Numbered from the stretch's first letter, positions 35,120 through 44,078 are shown. The stretch: DNA of 64,000 bases from Paenibacillus montanisoli (GCF_003268025.1 NZ_QLUW01000001.1:1426001-1490000), one strand, 5' to 3'. The notes: generated by a model not told the origin, from the letters alone. Numbers and translations: made by a program.

Positions 35120-35752
35120 TTAATACATAAACCGCTGTCTGAACCGGACCCGGTCAAACTGCTCGATTGAGCTTAACGGCACTTCTTTGCCGACCCTTAC
35201 CATTAAACAATTCGCGGGATGGGCGCATATTTCCGGGTCATCCGTAGCGACCCATTCCATTTGAACCGATTTCATCAGCCTCTCCATCATCGCCCGGTAC
35301 TCCCAGACACTAAGCTTGGTGCCTTCGAGATCCCAGTGCCAGTAGTACTCCGTCGTGTAGACGATGACATTCTCAAGCTGCTCTTGCGAGAATGCGAGTT
35401 GAATCATCCGCTTCCCCAGGCCAAGTCCCCGATAGTCGTCAGATACTTCCACGGCACCTAGCTCAATCAAGTCGGTCATCCCGCCTTCGGACCACCGTTC
35501 CAGTTCGTCCGGGTAATGGAACGTGACGTACCCGACGACCGTTTCGCCGTCGCTGGCTGCGATAATTCTTCCTTCCGGCAGCTCGGCGATCTCGATGAGG
35601 GCTTTCATTTGTTCTTCCGGTCTGCGAAACGCATCCAATTGCGGATGAAGCTTTAGCCGTGCAAGTGCGGCTGCGGGCATAGGTCCTTCTATGACGATTT
35701 CTCGATCACGATAAGGCAGTCGTTCCGTCTGCAACCTTTTGCGATGTTCCAA
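35120..35752 (-). CDS. acuA: Protein acetyltransferase AcuA (GNAT)
   Basis: A 210-residue GNAT-fold acetyltransferase. The acetyl-CoA binding loop is visible in VSDDYRGLGLGKRMIQLAFSQ (Arg/Gln-x-x-Gly-x-Gly/Ala type). AcuA acetylates the catalytic-loop lysine of acetyl-CoA synthetase and so turns it off. Its probable target is acsA, transcribed divergently 176 bases away. The start is TTG at 35752, with AAAGGAG ten bases upstream; no ATG alternative gives the full N-terminus. First gene of an acuA-acuC unit. Confidence 0.92.
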   Translation of the reverse strand: MEHRKRLQTERLPYRDREIVIEGPMPAAALARLKLHPQLDAFRRPEEQMKALIEIAELPEGRIIAASDGETVVGYVTFHYPDELERWSEGGMTDLIELGAVEVSDDYRGLGLGKRMIQLAFSQEQLENVIVYTTEYYWHWDLEGTKLSVWEYRAMMERLMKSVQMEWVATDDPEICAHPANCLMVRVGKEVPLSSIEQFDRVRFRQRFMY

Positions 35753-35782
35753 TAATGATGGCTCCTTTCGCGTACTAACCTA

Positions 35783-35811
35783 CTTATAGCAAAAAAAAGA
35801 TGGCTTGAAAA
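35783..35811 (-). promoter_or_regulatory. Putative promoter of acuA-acuC
   Basis: On the minus strand: TTTTCA (35811-35806), a 17-base spacer, TATAAG (35788-35783), 31 bases before the acuA start. The -35 overlaps an inverted repeat TTGAA-N8-TTCAA (35805-35822). Confidence 0.5.
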
Positions 35812-35834
35812 GCATGGTTCAATATCGCCTGTCA

Positions 35835-35857
35835 TGCTATAATTGAAAGCGTATTCG
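35835..35857 (+). promoter_or_regulatory. acsA extended -10 promoter with overlapping cre-like operator
   Basis: TGCTATAAT (35835-35843) is an extended -10. It is directly followed by TGAAAGCGTATTCG (35844-35857), which fits the CcpA cre consensus TGWAANCGNTNWCA with two mismatches and would cover the transcription start. CcpA repression of acsA and acuABC through cre sites in the shared intergenic region is known in Bacillus subtilis. Confidence 0.65.
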
Positions 35858-35928
35858 CAAGAGGAAGCCATTACGGGGGCTGTCCCTTTAGAAAACCGTT
35901 GCACAATGGGCAGGAGGATGATGGAAGA

Positions 35929-37653
35929 ATGACGAACATGCATCAAGAACGGATTCCAGTGACGGCATCCGGCTCCAACATGACAAGCTATGATGAAACA
36001 TACTCTAATTTTAGTTTTGAACAGCTTGAACAACAGTTTTCCTGGTCTGAAACCGGCAAAGTCAATATAGCCTATGAAGCGATTGATCGTCACGTAGCGG
36101 CTGGCCGAGGCGACAAAATTGCGCTCTATTATAGCGATAACAGCAGGGACGAGTCGTATACGTATGAGGATTTGTCCAGGCAGTCGAACCGGTTTGCCAA
36201 TGTGCTCCGCGGTCTCGGTATCGGCAAGGGCGAGCGGGTATTTATTTTTATGCCGCGTACGCCGGAGCTGTATTTCAGCTTGCTGGGCTCGCTCAAGGTC
36301 GGTACTGTCGTCGGTCCGCTCTTCGAAGCTTTCATGGAGACGGCTGTCAGAGACCGTTTGCAGGACAGCGGAGCAGTCGCCATCGTAACGACTCCCGCGC
36401 TTCTCCCGCGTATTCCGCGCAGCGAGCTGCCTGATCTGAAGCATATTATCGTATTCGGCGATGACGTGGAAGCAGGCGGCGGCATTGTAGATTTCAAATC
36501 GGAGATGGCCAAAGCCTCGGAGGAAGCCGAAATTGAATGGCTTGGACGCGAAGACGGCCTGATCCTGCACTATACATCCGGTTCTACGGGCAAGCCGAAA
36601 GGCATTTTCCATGTTCAAAACGCCATGATTCAGCACTATTTTACCGGCAAGATCGTGCTCGATCTGAAGGAGGACGATATTTACTGGTGCACGGCCGATC
36701 CGGGCTGGGTAACCGGTACGTCTTACGGCATTTTCGCTCCATGGCTGAACGGCGCGGCTAACGTGATCCGCGGCGGGCGTTTCAGCCCGCAGGATTGGTA
36801 TGCGACAATCCAGAAATACGGCGTAACGGTATGGTACAGCGCGCCTACGGCTTTCCGCATGCTGATGGGAGCCGGCGACGATGTCGTGCAGAAGTACGAC
36901 CTCTCCAGCCTGCGCCACGTACTGAGCGTCGGCGAGCCGCTTAATCCGGAGGTTGTCCGTTGGGGACTGAAAGTGTACAACCAGCGTATTCATGATACGT
37001 GGTGGATGACCGAGACCGGCGCTCAGCTGATCTGTAACTATCCAAGCATGGAGATTAAACCGGGCTCCATGGGAAAACCGATTCCTGGCGTGCAAGCGGC
37101 CATTATCGATGACAGCGGAAACGAGCTGCCGCCATACCGGATGGGCAATCTGGCGATTCGTACGCCATGGCCTTCCATGATGCGCAAAGTGTTCAACAAC
37201 CAGGCTAAATACGAAGAATACTTCCGCATTCCGGGCTGGTACATTTCCGGCGATTCCGCTTATCGGGATGAGGATGGCTACTTCTGGTTCCAAGGCCGGA
37301 TTGATGACGTGATCAACACGGCAGGGGAGCGGGTAGGTCCGTTCGAGGTGGAGAGCAAGCTCGTTGAGCATCCGGCTGTTGCCGAAGCCGGCGTTATCGG
37401 CAAGCCTGACCCGATGCGCGGCGAAATCATTAAAGCTTTCGTAGCGCTTCGTGAAGGATTCGCGCCTTCCGATGAGCTGAAGGCGGATATTGCCAAATTC
37501 GTAAAAGAAGGCTTGTCCGCGCACGCGGCGCCTCGCGAAATTGAGTTCAAGGATAAGCTGCCGAAGACGCGCAGCGGCAAAATCATGCGCCGCGTTCTGA
37601 AAGCATGGGAGCTGAACCTGCCGACAGGCGATCTGTCGACAATCGAAGACTAA
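35929..37653 (+). CDS. acsA: Acetyl-CoA synthetase
   Basis: A 574-residue AMP-forming ligase that makes acetyl-CoA from acetate, CoA and ATP. The adenylate motif LHYTSGSTGKPKG, WVTGTSYGIFAPWLNGA, the DTWWMTETG motif and RIDDVINTAGERVGPFEVES are all present. The C-terminal SGKIMRR lysine is the expected site of AcuA acetylation. The ATG at 35929 is used; AGGAGG is 11 bases upstream, and an ATG at 35938 is also possible. Divergent from acuA; a cre-like operator at the promoter predicts glucose repression. Confidence 0.95.
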   Translation: MTNMHQERIPVTASGSNMTSYDETYSNFSFEQLEQQFSWSETGKVNIAYEAIDRHVAAGRGDKIALYYSDNSRDESYTYEDLSRQSNRFANVLRGLGIGKGERVFIFMPRTPELYFSLLGSLKVGTVVGPLFEAFMETAVRDRLQDSGAVAIVTTPALLPRIPRSELPDLKHIIVFGDDVEAGGGIVDFKSEMAKASEEAEIEWLGREDGLILHYTSGSTGKPKGIFHVQNAMIQHYFTGKIVLDLKEDDIYWCTADPGWVTGTSYGIFAPWLNGAANVIRGGRFSPQDWYATIQKYGVTVWYSAPTAFRMLMGAGDDVVQKYDLSSLRHVLSVGEPLNPEVVRWGLKVYNQRIHDTWWMTETGAQLICNYPSMEIKPGSMGKPIPGVQAAIIDDSGNELPPYRMGNLAIRTPWPSMMRKVFNNQAKYEEYFRIPGWYISGDSAYRDEDGYFWFQGRIDDVINTAGERVGPFEVESKLVEHPAVAEAGVIGKPDPMRGEIIKAFVALREGFAPSDELKADIAKFVKEGLSAHAAPREIEFKDKLPKTRSGKIMRRVLKAWELNLPTGDLSTIED

Positions 37654-37667
37654 ACGGACGGCAACAA

Positions 37668-37715
37668 GAAAGCCGCCAATCGCATCGAGCTGATGCGATT
37701 GGCGGCTTTCTTTCG
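37668..37715. terminator. Bidirectional terminator between acsA and ponA
   Basis: A perfect long stem GAAAGCCGCCAATCGCATC/GATGCGATTGGCGGCTTTC with T-rich sequence on the plus side. It separates two convergent genes. Confidence 0.88.
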
Positions 37716-37716
37716 T

Positions 37717-40700
37717 TTATTTGATCCCGACCGGTGAAGAAGCGGCAGATTCGCCGCTGTCGTTGACCGCGCTGACTTGGAAATAGCCGGCGGACAGCGG
37801 GGAGACGTATTCGAATCTGGCTTCGACCGTCGAGCCGATAATACGGTATCTGCCGTTCTTGTTCTTGCTGTAATAGACGTTGTAACGGGTAACCTGCTCG
37901 GATGCCGCGCTGGTGGTCCAGGTCAGCTTAATGCCGATATCCGTCGTCTCCAGCTTCACATTCGCCGGAGTCGAAGGGGCAACCGGGCCGTTATTGCCCG
38001 GATCCGGCAGAATGATGCCGTTATTGTTCCCGGTTCCTTGCATCTCACCCGTGTTCGGGAAGTCCTGAGCAGGCGGAAACGGATTGCTTCCGAATCCAGA
38101 CGATACAACGGCGCTCGGCGCCGATTCCTTGCCTGCGACATCGACGGCCGTTACGTAATAGTTGAACGTGCCGAAGCCGCTGACATAGTTGACGAATCGG
38201 CTATCTTGGCCAGTCATTACCGGACTGTTGGTGTAGACGTACGGTCCGTCGTTGACGGATCTGTACAATCTGTAGCCGACAATATCCTTCTCCGGCGACC
38301 GAGCGAAGATGATCCGATACGCGTTCGTCGTGCTAACGGTCTCCAGCCTAATGTTCGACGGTGAAGATGGAGCCTTGCCGTCATCCACCCGCGGGTCCAC
38401 AATGGATGGCGCGTCTCTGCCTGCATCCGGAGGCAAGTAAACGCTCATCGGCCTGCGGCTGTCTTCCGGCAATTTCTGCTGCGCGGCCTCGATTTCTTTC
38501 ATAAGCACATCAAGCGGCTTCTGTCGTTTAACGACGGTGAGCTCCTTGATCATGTCCGCAGGCGTTGTCGGCTGCGGAATATAGTTGACGCCGTTGTAAG
38601 AAATGACTGCCATCCTGACGAGCGCGTCATCCGCTTCCTTCGGTAAAAACTTGCTGTTGAACCAGTCCGTAACCAGCTTGCCCTCGCTGCGCGTCAGCTC
38701 CGTCGGAAGCTTTCCGCTGACGCTGGAAACGGTTGATTTGACAATGCCTGACGGCATGCTGAATTTCTTCGTCGGGAACAGCTCGGGCCGTTCTTGCGTC
38801 ACTTCATTCATGATGCGTGACCAAATGTTCCGCGCATGGCTTCTGCCGTCTTTGGAAAGCGAGTAGATTTGTTTCTCATATCCGACCCATACGCCCAGCG
38901 TAATATCCGGGGAATAACCCATGAACCAAACGTCGCCGTAGCTTTGGGTGGAACCGGTTTTGCCGACGACCGGAATTTTACTATAGTTCTTGAATTTCGA
39001 AACGATGGAATGACCGGAGCCGTTCGGATCGGAAATAACGGTTCTCAGCATGTCCGTCATGAGGAACGCCGTTTGCTCCGAGAAGACGCGCAGCGGCTTG
39101 GGTTCATGCTTATAGACAACTTTGCCGTTGGCATCCGTGATTTTGCTGATCATATATGCATCGTTGAAAACGCCGTTGTTTGCGATCGAGCCATACGCAT
39201 TCGTCAATTCTTCTACGGAAACGCCGATGCTTAAACCGCCGATAACGCCGGTTTGCGCGTATTCGTCTTGCGGCTGGATCGACGAGATGCCAAGCTTGCG
39301 TGCAAATTTCCACGCTTCCGGAATCGTGACCGTCTCATTGAAGAGCTTGAGCGCCGGCAGGTTCAAGGAGCGGTTCAACGCCTCGCGCGCCGTCACAAGT
39401 CCGTAGAACTTCTTCGTAACGTTCATCGGGATATGAAAGCCCTTCTGGCCGTCCTTGAGCACGATAGGCGCATCGTCGATAATGCTGGCCGGCTGGATCA
39501 AGCCTTTATCGATGGCCGGCAGGTAGGCCGCGATCGGCTTCATCGTCGAACCGGGCTGTCGCGTCATTTGCGTAGCATGGTTCATTTGCTCGGTATAGAA
39601 GTCACGGCCTTCGAGCATGCCGAGGATAGCGCCTGTCTTATGGTCGAGCATGACAGCGGCGGTTTGCTCCATGCCTTTCTCTGCGCTGTCCGGATCGAAG
39701 TTGCTCGGATCCGTGCCAACTTTGTGCATGGCGTTGTAAACGCGCTTGTCAATCGTCGTAATGATGCGGTATCCGCCGCGCAGCAGCTGCTCCCGGGCGT
39801 CTTCGACGAGTGCGGCGTTCTCTTTCTTGTGAATGTCCGCAAGGGTCAAGTTCGGATTCTGCTGCAAAAGCAGAATTTCGGCAGCTTGGCGTTCGGCCTC
39901 CAGCATCAAATACGGGAAGGTCGAGTACGCTTTCTCAGTCGGCTTGGCTAGCGAGCCACGAATATCGAAGGCCATCGCCTCGTCGTACTGATCCGAGCTG
40001 ATTCTGCCGGTTTCCAGCATCCGCTTGAGCACGAGATGCTGGCGGTCCACGGCAAGCTTGAACCCGCTCTCATTGAATTTGCCTTTGCTTGTGAATGCCG
40101 TGTAGGCCGATGGACGCTGCGGCAAGCCGGCAAGGTAAGCGGATTGCGCGATATTCAGCTGATTTAAATCGGTGATGTTGAAAATTCCTTTGGCCGCAGC
40201 CTTGATCCCGTACAGATTGTAGCCGCTGTTGCCGGTGCCGAACTGTACTTTGTTCAAATAGGCCGTCAGGATTTCATCCTTGGTCATGAAACGTTCAAGC
40301 CGCAAGGAGAGGAAGATCTCCTTCACTTTCCGGCTGTCGGTCTTGTCCAAGGTGAGGAACACTTGGCGGGCTAGCTGCTGCGTGAGCGTACTGCCGCCTG
40401 TCTGCGTCTCTTCGTTCAGCACCTTCTGCTTCACGGCTCGTACTATGCCGTTGAAATCGATGCCGATGTGGTTGTAGAAATTGTTATCCTCCGTTGCGAG
40501 AACGGCATTGATCACCTGCGGCGGAATATCGCCGCGCTTGATCAGCCTGCGGTCCTCTTCCGTGCGCAATTGGCCTACCGGGGTCTGACCATCGTTAAAG
40601 TAAACGAAGCCGGTGATGGCGTTCTCATTAATCTTCGTTTCAATATCCGTTCTTGGGCGCACGGGCTCATCCTTCACAAAGGACGCAACGTATCCAGTGA

Positions 40701-40830
40701 CGGCAGCTCCGGCAAACAATCCGATCAATAATCCAAAAATGAATAGCCATTTGAAAGTAACGAGCGTCACGATACCAAAAGTCCGCCATTTGCTGTATCC
40801 TTTTGTTTTCTGTTGACGATCTTGATTCAT
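37717..40830 (-). CDS. ponA: Class A penicillin-binding protein (PBP1A type) with C-terminal fibronectin III domains
   Basis: A 1037-residue bifunctional peptidoglycan synthase. Residues 25-50 are a membrane anchor. The GT51 glycosyltransferase has EDNNFYNH (Glu114) and GGSTLTQQLARQVFL (about 145-159). The transpeptidase has STMK (428-431, active Ser), SLN (488-490) and KTGST (624-628). After the transpeptidase come two fibronectin type III-like domains (about 825-925 and 950-1037) with a Gly/Pro/Asn-rich linker. GGAGG lies upstream of the ATG. It sits between acsA and nfeD, monocistronic. The long C-terminal extension presumably holds cell-wall polymers; this is inference. Confidence 0.94.
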   Translation of the reverse strand: MNQDRQQKTKGYSKWRTFGIVTLVTFKWLFIFGLLIGLFAGAAVTGYVASFVKDEPVRPRTDIETKINENAITGFVYFNDGQTPVGQLRTEEDRRLIKRGDIPPQVINAVLATEDNNFYNHIGIDFNGIVRAVKQKVLNEETQTGGSTLTQQLARQVFLTLDKTDSRKVKEIFLSLRLERFMTKDEILTAYLNKVQFGTGNSGYNLYGIKAAAKGIFNITDLNQLNIAQSAYLAGLPQRPSAYTAFTSKGKFNESGFKLAVDRQHLVLKRMLETGRISSDQYDEAMAFDIRGSLAKPTEKAYSTFPYLMLEAERQAAEILLLQQNPNLTLADIHKKENAALVEDAREQLLRGGYRIITTIDKRVYNAMHKVGTDPSNFDPDSAEKGMEQTAAVMLDHKTGAILGMLEGRDFYTEQMNHATQMTRQPGSTMKPIAAYLPAIDKGLIQPASIIDDAPIVLKDGQKGFHIPMNVTKKFYGLVTAREALNRSLNLPALKLFNETVTIPEAWKFARKLGISSIQPQDEYAQTGVIGGLSIGVSVEELTNAYGSIANNGVFNDAYMISKITDANGKVVYKHEPKPLRVFSEQTAFLMTDMLRTVISDPNGSGHSIVSKFKNYSKIPVVGKTGSTQSYGDVWFMGYSPDITLGVWVGYEKQIYSLSKDGRSHARNIWSRIMNEVTQERPELFPTKKFSMPSGIVKSTVSSVSGKLPTELTRSEGKLVTDWFNSKFLPKEADDALVRMAVISYNGVNYIPQPTTPADMIKELTVVKRQKPLDVLMKEIEAAQQKLPEDSRRPMSVYLPPDAGRDAPSIVDPRVDDGKAPSSPSNIRLETVSTTNAYRIIFARSPEKDIVGYRLYRSVNDGPYVYTNSPVMTGQDSRFVNYVSGFGTFNYYVTAVDVAGKESAPSAVVSSGFGSNPFPPAQDFPNTGEMQGTGNNNGIILPDPGNNGPVAPSTPANVKLETTDIGIKLTWTTSAASEQVTRYNVYYSKNKNGRYRIIGSTVEARFEYVSPLSAGYFQVSAVNDSGESAASSPVGIK

Positions 40831-40862
40831 AGAATGATTAGCCTCCTCCGATTAACAGTGTT

Positions 40863-40871
40863 ATTATAGCA
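40863..40871 (-). promoter_or_regulatory. Extended -10 promoter of ponA
   Basis: The minus strand reads TGCTATAAT, an exact extended -10, 33 bases before the ponA start. No good -35 is seen. Confidence 0.5.
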
Positions 40872-41058
40872 TAAATCGCCAAGCGGTTTGCAGGTTCGCG
40901 TACGTTTTTGTCTAAACATAACGGTTCCTTCCAAATGCATGGGCAAAAAGTCGGATAATCATGGACTTTTTCCGGAGATTTATGGTGAATCCGGGATCGC
41001 CTGAGGCTTGAATACTTCGAGCTTGCTGGCGCTGATAAACATTACTTTAGCTCGGCAT

Positions 41059-41084
41059 CGAAACTTATAAGCAAAGCTTGCGTA
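41059..41084 (+). promoter_or_regulatory. Sigma-W-type ECF promoter of nfeD-flotillin
   Basis: CGAAAC (41059-41064), 16-base spacer, CGTA (41081-41084), 61 bases before nfeD. One mismatch to TGAAAC-N16-CGTA. The equivalent operon of Bacillus subtilis (yuaF-floT-yuaI) is a known sigma-W target. The rest of the 40831-41144 gap holds no gene. Confidence 0.7.
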
Positions 41085-41144
41085 ATAAATACCGGTCGAT
41101 CTTCTAAATATTGGTTTACCTTCATAAAAGAAGGGGGGAGTGCT

Positions 41145-41672
41145 TTGGAAGGATTATTCATCGGCTGCTTGATCGGCGGCATTCTCTTTGCCATCGTAAG
41201 CGTCGTCCTTGGCGACTGGCTGAGCGCCTCGCTTGACGGCATGCTTGATTTTCTGTCGCTCGACGGACATCCGGTCCTGCAGCCTACAGCGATTGTCGGC
41301 GGCATTACCGTTTTCGGCGGAGCGGGCTTGTTGCTTGAAAGGCATTCCGGACTTGGCACGGCAGTCATACTGCTTCTTTCCGCGCTATGTGCCGCGGCGG
41401 CCGGATTGGGCGTGTACTATTTCTACGTTCGGCCGATGGAGAAGAGCGAGAACTCGACCGGCTACTCGTTGAAGGAGCTGGCAGGGACTATTGGCGAAGT
41501 GTCGATTCCGATTCCGGAGAAAGGGTTCGGCGAAGTCATGATAAAAGTAGGCGCTGGCTTAACCAGCCATATCGCAGCCAGTTTTGATGGCGTTCCTATT
41601 CCGGCAGGCAGGCGCGTTGTCATCATTCGCGTCGAAGGACACACCTTATTAGTATCGATATTGGAGTTATAA
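41145..41672 (+). CDS. NfeD-family membrane protein (YuaF type)
   Basis: A 175-residue protein with three or four hydrophobic segments in the first 90 residues (MEGLFIGCLIGGILFAIVS...; AIVGGITVFGGAGLLLE; AVILLLSALCAAAAGLGVYYF), then a soluble OB-fold NfeD domain (about 110-175: LAGTIGEVSIPIPEKGFGEVMIKVG). NfeD proteins partner with flotillins in membrane microdomains. The start is TTG 41145, six bases after GGGGGGAG. It precedes the flotillin gene by 29 bases behind a sigma-W-type promoter, as in Bacillus. Confidence 0.9.
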   Translation: MEGLFIGCLIGGILFAIVSVVLGDWLSASLDGMLDFLSLDGHPVLQPTAIVGGITVFGGAGLLLERHSGLGTAVILLLSALCAAAAGLGVYYFYVRPMEKSENSTGYSLKELAGTIGEVSIPIPEKGFGEVMIKVGAGLTSHIAASFDGVPIPAGRRVVIIRVEGHTLLVSILEL

Positions 41673-41701
41673 GCAAACGACGACCGAGAGGGGATAGAAG
41701 C

Positions 41702-43234
41702 GTGTTTCCAGATTATTTAGTAATTCCAGCAATCGTAGTAGGTGTTCTCATTGTTCTAGGGCTTGCATTTTGGGCCAGGTACCGTACCGTCGGACCGGAT
41801 AAAGCGATGATCGTTACCGGCTCTTTCCTCGGCGGCAAAAATGCCACGGTTGATGAAACCGGACGCCGGATCAAAATCGTCCGCGGAGGCGGCGCCTTCA
41901 TCCTGCCTATCTTTCAAAAGGCTGACTTCTTATCGCTGCTCTCGCATAAACTGGATGTTTCGACGCCGGAAGTGTATACGGAGCAGGGGGTTCCGGTTAT
42001 TTGCGACGGGGTGGCGATCATTAAGATCGGCGGCGCCGTGGAAGAGGTCGCAACCGCTGCAGAGCAGTTTATGGGAAAACCGACCGAAGCGCTTAAAAGC
42101 GAGGCGCAAGAGGTATTGGAAGGCCATCTGCGGGCGATTCTCGGTTCGATGACGGTTGAAGAAGTGTATCGGAACCGCGATAAATTCGCGCAAGAGGTTC
42201 AAGGCGTCGCTGCATTGGATCTGAAGAAAATGGGACTCCAAATCGTTTCGTTCACGATCAAGGATGTCCGCGATAAGCACGGTTACTTGGATGCGCTCGG
42301 TAAGCCGCGGATTGCGGCGGTAAAGCGCGACGCCGATATCGCAGAGGCGGAGGCGGTCCGGGATTCCCGGATTCAGAAGGCGAGAGCGGAAGAGGAAGGG
42401 CAGAAAGCGGAGCTGCTGCGGGATACGAACATTGCGGAAGCGCTAAAGGCGAAGGAATTGAAGGTTGCTTCCTTTAAGAAGGAGCAGGATTCCGCCAAAG
42501 CGGAAGCCGACCAAGCGTATGCGATTCAAGAAGCGCGCGCGAAGCAGCAGGTGGTCGAGGAGCAGATGCAGGTCGAAATCGTCCGCAAAGAGCGGGAAAT
42601 CGATCTTGAGGGCAAAGAAATTTTGCGCCGCGAGAAGCAGTATGACGCCGAAGTGAAGAAAAAAGCGGATGCCGATCGTTATGCGGTTGAGCAAGCGGCG
42701 GAAGCTGACAAATCGAAGCGGATGCGCGAAGCCGATGCCGCTCAGTACAAGATCGAAGCCGAAGCCCGTGCAAACGCAGAGCAGAAGCGCCTTGAAGGGA
42801 TGGCCATCGCCGATGCCGAACGTGCTAAAGGTACGGCGGAGGCAGAGGTCATCCGGCTTCGCGGTTTGGCGGAAGCGGAAGCGAAAGAGAAGCTCGCGAA
42901 AGCGTTCGAACTCTTCGGCGAAGCGGCCGTTCTCGATATTATCGTGAAGATGCTGCCTGAACTGGCAGGCAAAGTTGCGGAGCCGATCAGCGCAATCGAT
43001 AAGCTGACTGTCGTGGATACCGGCAACGGCGAAGGTGCGGCCCGCGTCAGCAACTACGTGACTTCGCTGATGGCGACCGCGCCGGAAATGCTCAAAAGCG
43101 TATCGGGCATCGACTTGAACGCTTTTGTCCGCGGCTTAACGAACAAATCGCAGCTTACTTCAAGCGCGCTCCAAACATCTTTGCCAGATTCGCTTGTCCA
43201 AGAAGCAGCCGCTAAGTTGAAAAAACCTGAATAA
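41702..43234 (+). CDS. floT: Flotillin-like protein (SPFH domain)
   Basis: A 510-residue flotillin. Residues 8-25 are a hydrophobic anchor (IVVGVLIVLGLAFWARY), residues 30-190 the SPFH/band-7 domain (GGAFILPIFQKADFLSLLSHKLDVSTPEVYTEQGVPV), and residues 190-400 a long Ala/Glu/Lys-rich coiled coil with repeated EAE motifs, typical for flotillin oligomers. The start is GTG 41702 after GAGGGG. Flotillins organise functional membrane microdomains and, with NfeD, affect membrane fluidity and stress resistance. A strong hairpin follows the stop. Confidence 0.93.
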   Translation: MFPDYLVIPAIVVGVLIVLGLAFWARYRTVGPDKAMIVTGSFLGGKNATVDETGRRIKIVRGGGAFILPIFQKADFLSLLSHKLDVSTPEVYTEQGVPVICDGVAIIKIGGAVEEVATAAEQFMGKPTEALKSEAQEVLEGHLRAILGSMTVEEVYRNRDKFAQEVQGVAALDLKKMGLQIVSFTIKDVRDKHGYLDALGKPRIAAVKRDADIAEAEAVRDSRIQKARAEEEGQKAELLRDTNIAEALKAKELKVASFKKEQDSAKAEADQAYAIQEARAKQQVVEEQMQVEIVRKEREIDLEGKEILRREKQYDAEVKKKADADRYAVEQAAEADKSKRMREADAAQYKIEAEARANAEQKRLEGMAIADAERAKGTAEAEVIRLRGLAEAEAKEKLAKAFELFGEAAVLDIIVKMLPELAGKVAEPISAIDKLTVVDTGNGEGAARVSNYVTSLMATAPEMLKSVSGIDLNAFVRGLTNKSQLTSSALQTSLPDSLVQEAAAKLKKPE

Positions 43235-43236
43235 TA

Positions 43237-43270
43237 AAAAACGGTCCGAAGCGTAAGCTTCGGACCGTTC
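43237..43270 (-). terminator. Terminator of rpsD (and possibly floT)
   Basis: Stem AACGGTCCGAAGC/GCTTCGGACCGTT; on the minus strand a run of six T follows, fitting rpsD termination. The plus side lacks a clear T-run, so floT may also stop here only partly. Confidence 0.8.
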
Positions 43271-43276
43271 TCGTTA

Positions 43277-43876
43277 TTAACGGCTGTAGAACTCGACGAT
43301 TTGCTTCTCGTCGATCTCTTGTGGAAGTTCAGCACGTTCTGGAAGACGAACGTATTTACCTTCTACAGCGCTGTCGTTGAATTCAAGGTAGTTCGGAAGG
43401 AAGTTGCGTCCTGCCAAAGCTTCTTTAACCGATTTCAGTGCACGGCTGCGCTCGCGCAGGCCGATTACGTCGCCAGTTTGAACTGTGTAAGAAGCAATGT
43501 CGACTTTCTTGCCGTTTACAGTAATGTGACCGTGGGATACAAGCTGACGAGCTCCTGCACGGGAGTTCGCGAAACCAAGGCGGTAAACCAGGTTGTCCAG
43601 ACGGCTCTCAAGGAGGGCCATGAAGTTTTCACCGGCGATACCTTTCAGTTTCGATGCTTTATCGAACAGGTTACGGAATTGCTTTTCGTTCACGCCGTAC
43701 ATGTGGCGCAGTTTTTGTTTCTCTTGCAATTGAATGCCATAGCCGCTCATTTTCTTGCGTTGGCCTGGACCGTGCTGGCCTGGAGGGAATGCGCGCTTCA
43801 ATTCTTTGCCTGTTCCGCTAAGGGAGATGCCGAGGCGACGGCTTAGTTTAAACTTAGGGCCTGTATATCTTGACAT
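43277..43876 (-). CDS. rpsD: 30S ribosomal protein S4
   Basis: A 199-residue S4 protein: [25 protein letters not shown] at the start, the S4 RNA-binding domain with [37 protein letters not shown], and the C-terminal [23 protein letters not shown]. It lacks the N-terminal zinc-binding Cys cluster, as is usual for one of the S4 forms in Bacillota. AAGGAG stands ahead of the ATG. It is monocistronic with a strong sigma-A promoter and a 168-base leader that probably binds S4 itself (feedback control). Confidence 0.97.
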   Translation of the reverse strand: MSRYTGPKFKLSRRLGISLSGTGKELKRAFPPGQHGPGQRKKMSGYGIQLQEKQKLRHMYGVNEKQFRNLFDKASKLKGIAGENFMALLESRLDNLVYRLGFANSRAGARQLVSHGHITVNGKKVDIASYTVQTGDVIGLRERSRALKSVKEALAGRNFLPNYLEFNDSAVEGKYVRLPERAELPQEIDEKQIVEFYSR

Positions 43877-44044
43877 GTGTCGTAAAACTCCTTCTTCAAA
43901 TGGGATGTTTGAAAATGGGTGTTTCGCCGAGTGCTGTCTTACGCCGCATTGATTAACAATGAGTCCTAACAGGCATGTTCAGCCGCAGTCCTGTTAGCGA
44001 CAGTCTCTTGAGGGTGACACAAAACCGCTCCCATGTATTCAACT
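43877..44044 (-). promoter_or_regulatory. rpsD leader RNA (S4 autoregulatory candidate)
   Basis: The 168-base untranslated leader contains a perfect eight-base stem CTAACAGG/CCTGTTAG (43990-43997 with 43966-43973) with a 16-base loop, and further pairing potential. Bacillus S4 is known to repress its own mRNA by binding the rpsD leader; length and position agree. No intrinsic terminator is seen within it, so control would be at translation or by another fold. Confidence 0.6.
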
Positions 44045-44050
44045 ATAAAT

Positions 44051-44078
44051 ATTATATAAGCTCAGCGCCTAATGTCAA
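44051..44078 (-). promoter_or_regulatory. Sigma-A promoter of rpsD
   Basis: On the minus strand: consensus TTGACA (44078-44073), a 16-base spacer, consensus TATAAT (44056-44051). Confidence 0.8.

Noticed and set aside
35689-37524. A very long open frame (611 codons) on the minus strand opposite acsA
   Set aside because: It has no ribosome binding site or recognisable domain and mirrors acsA codons; such frames arise from codon bias of the true gene.
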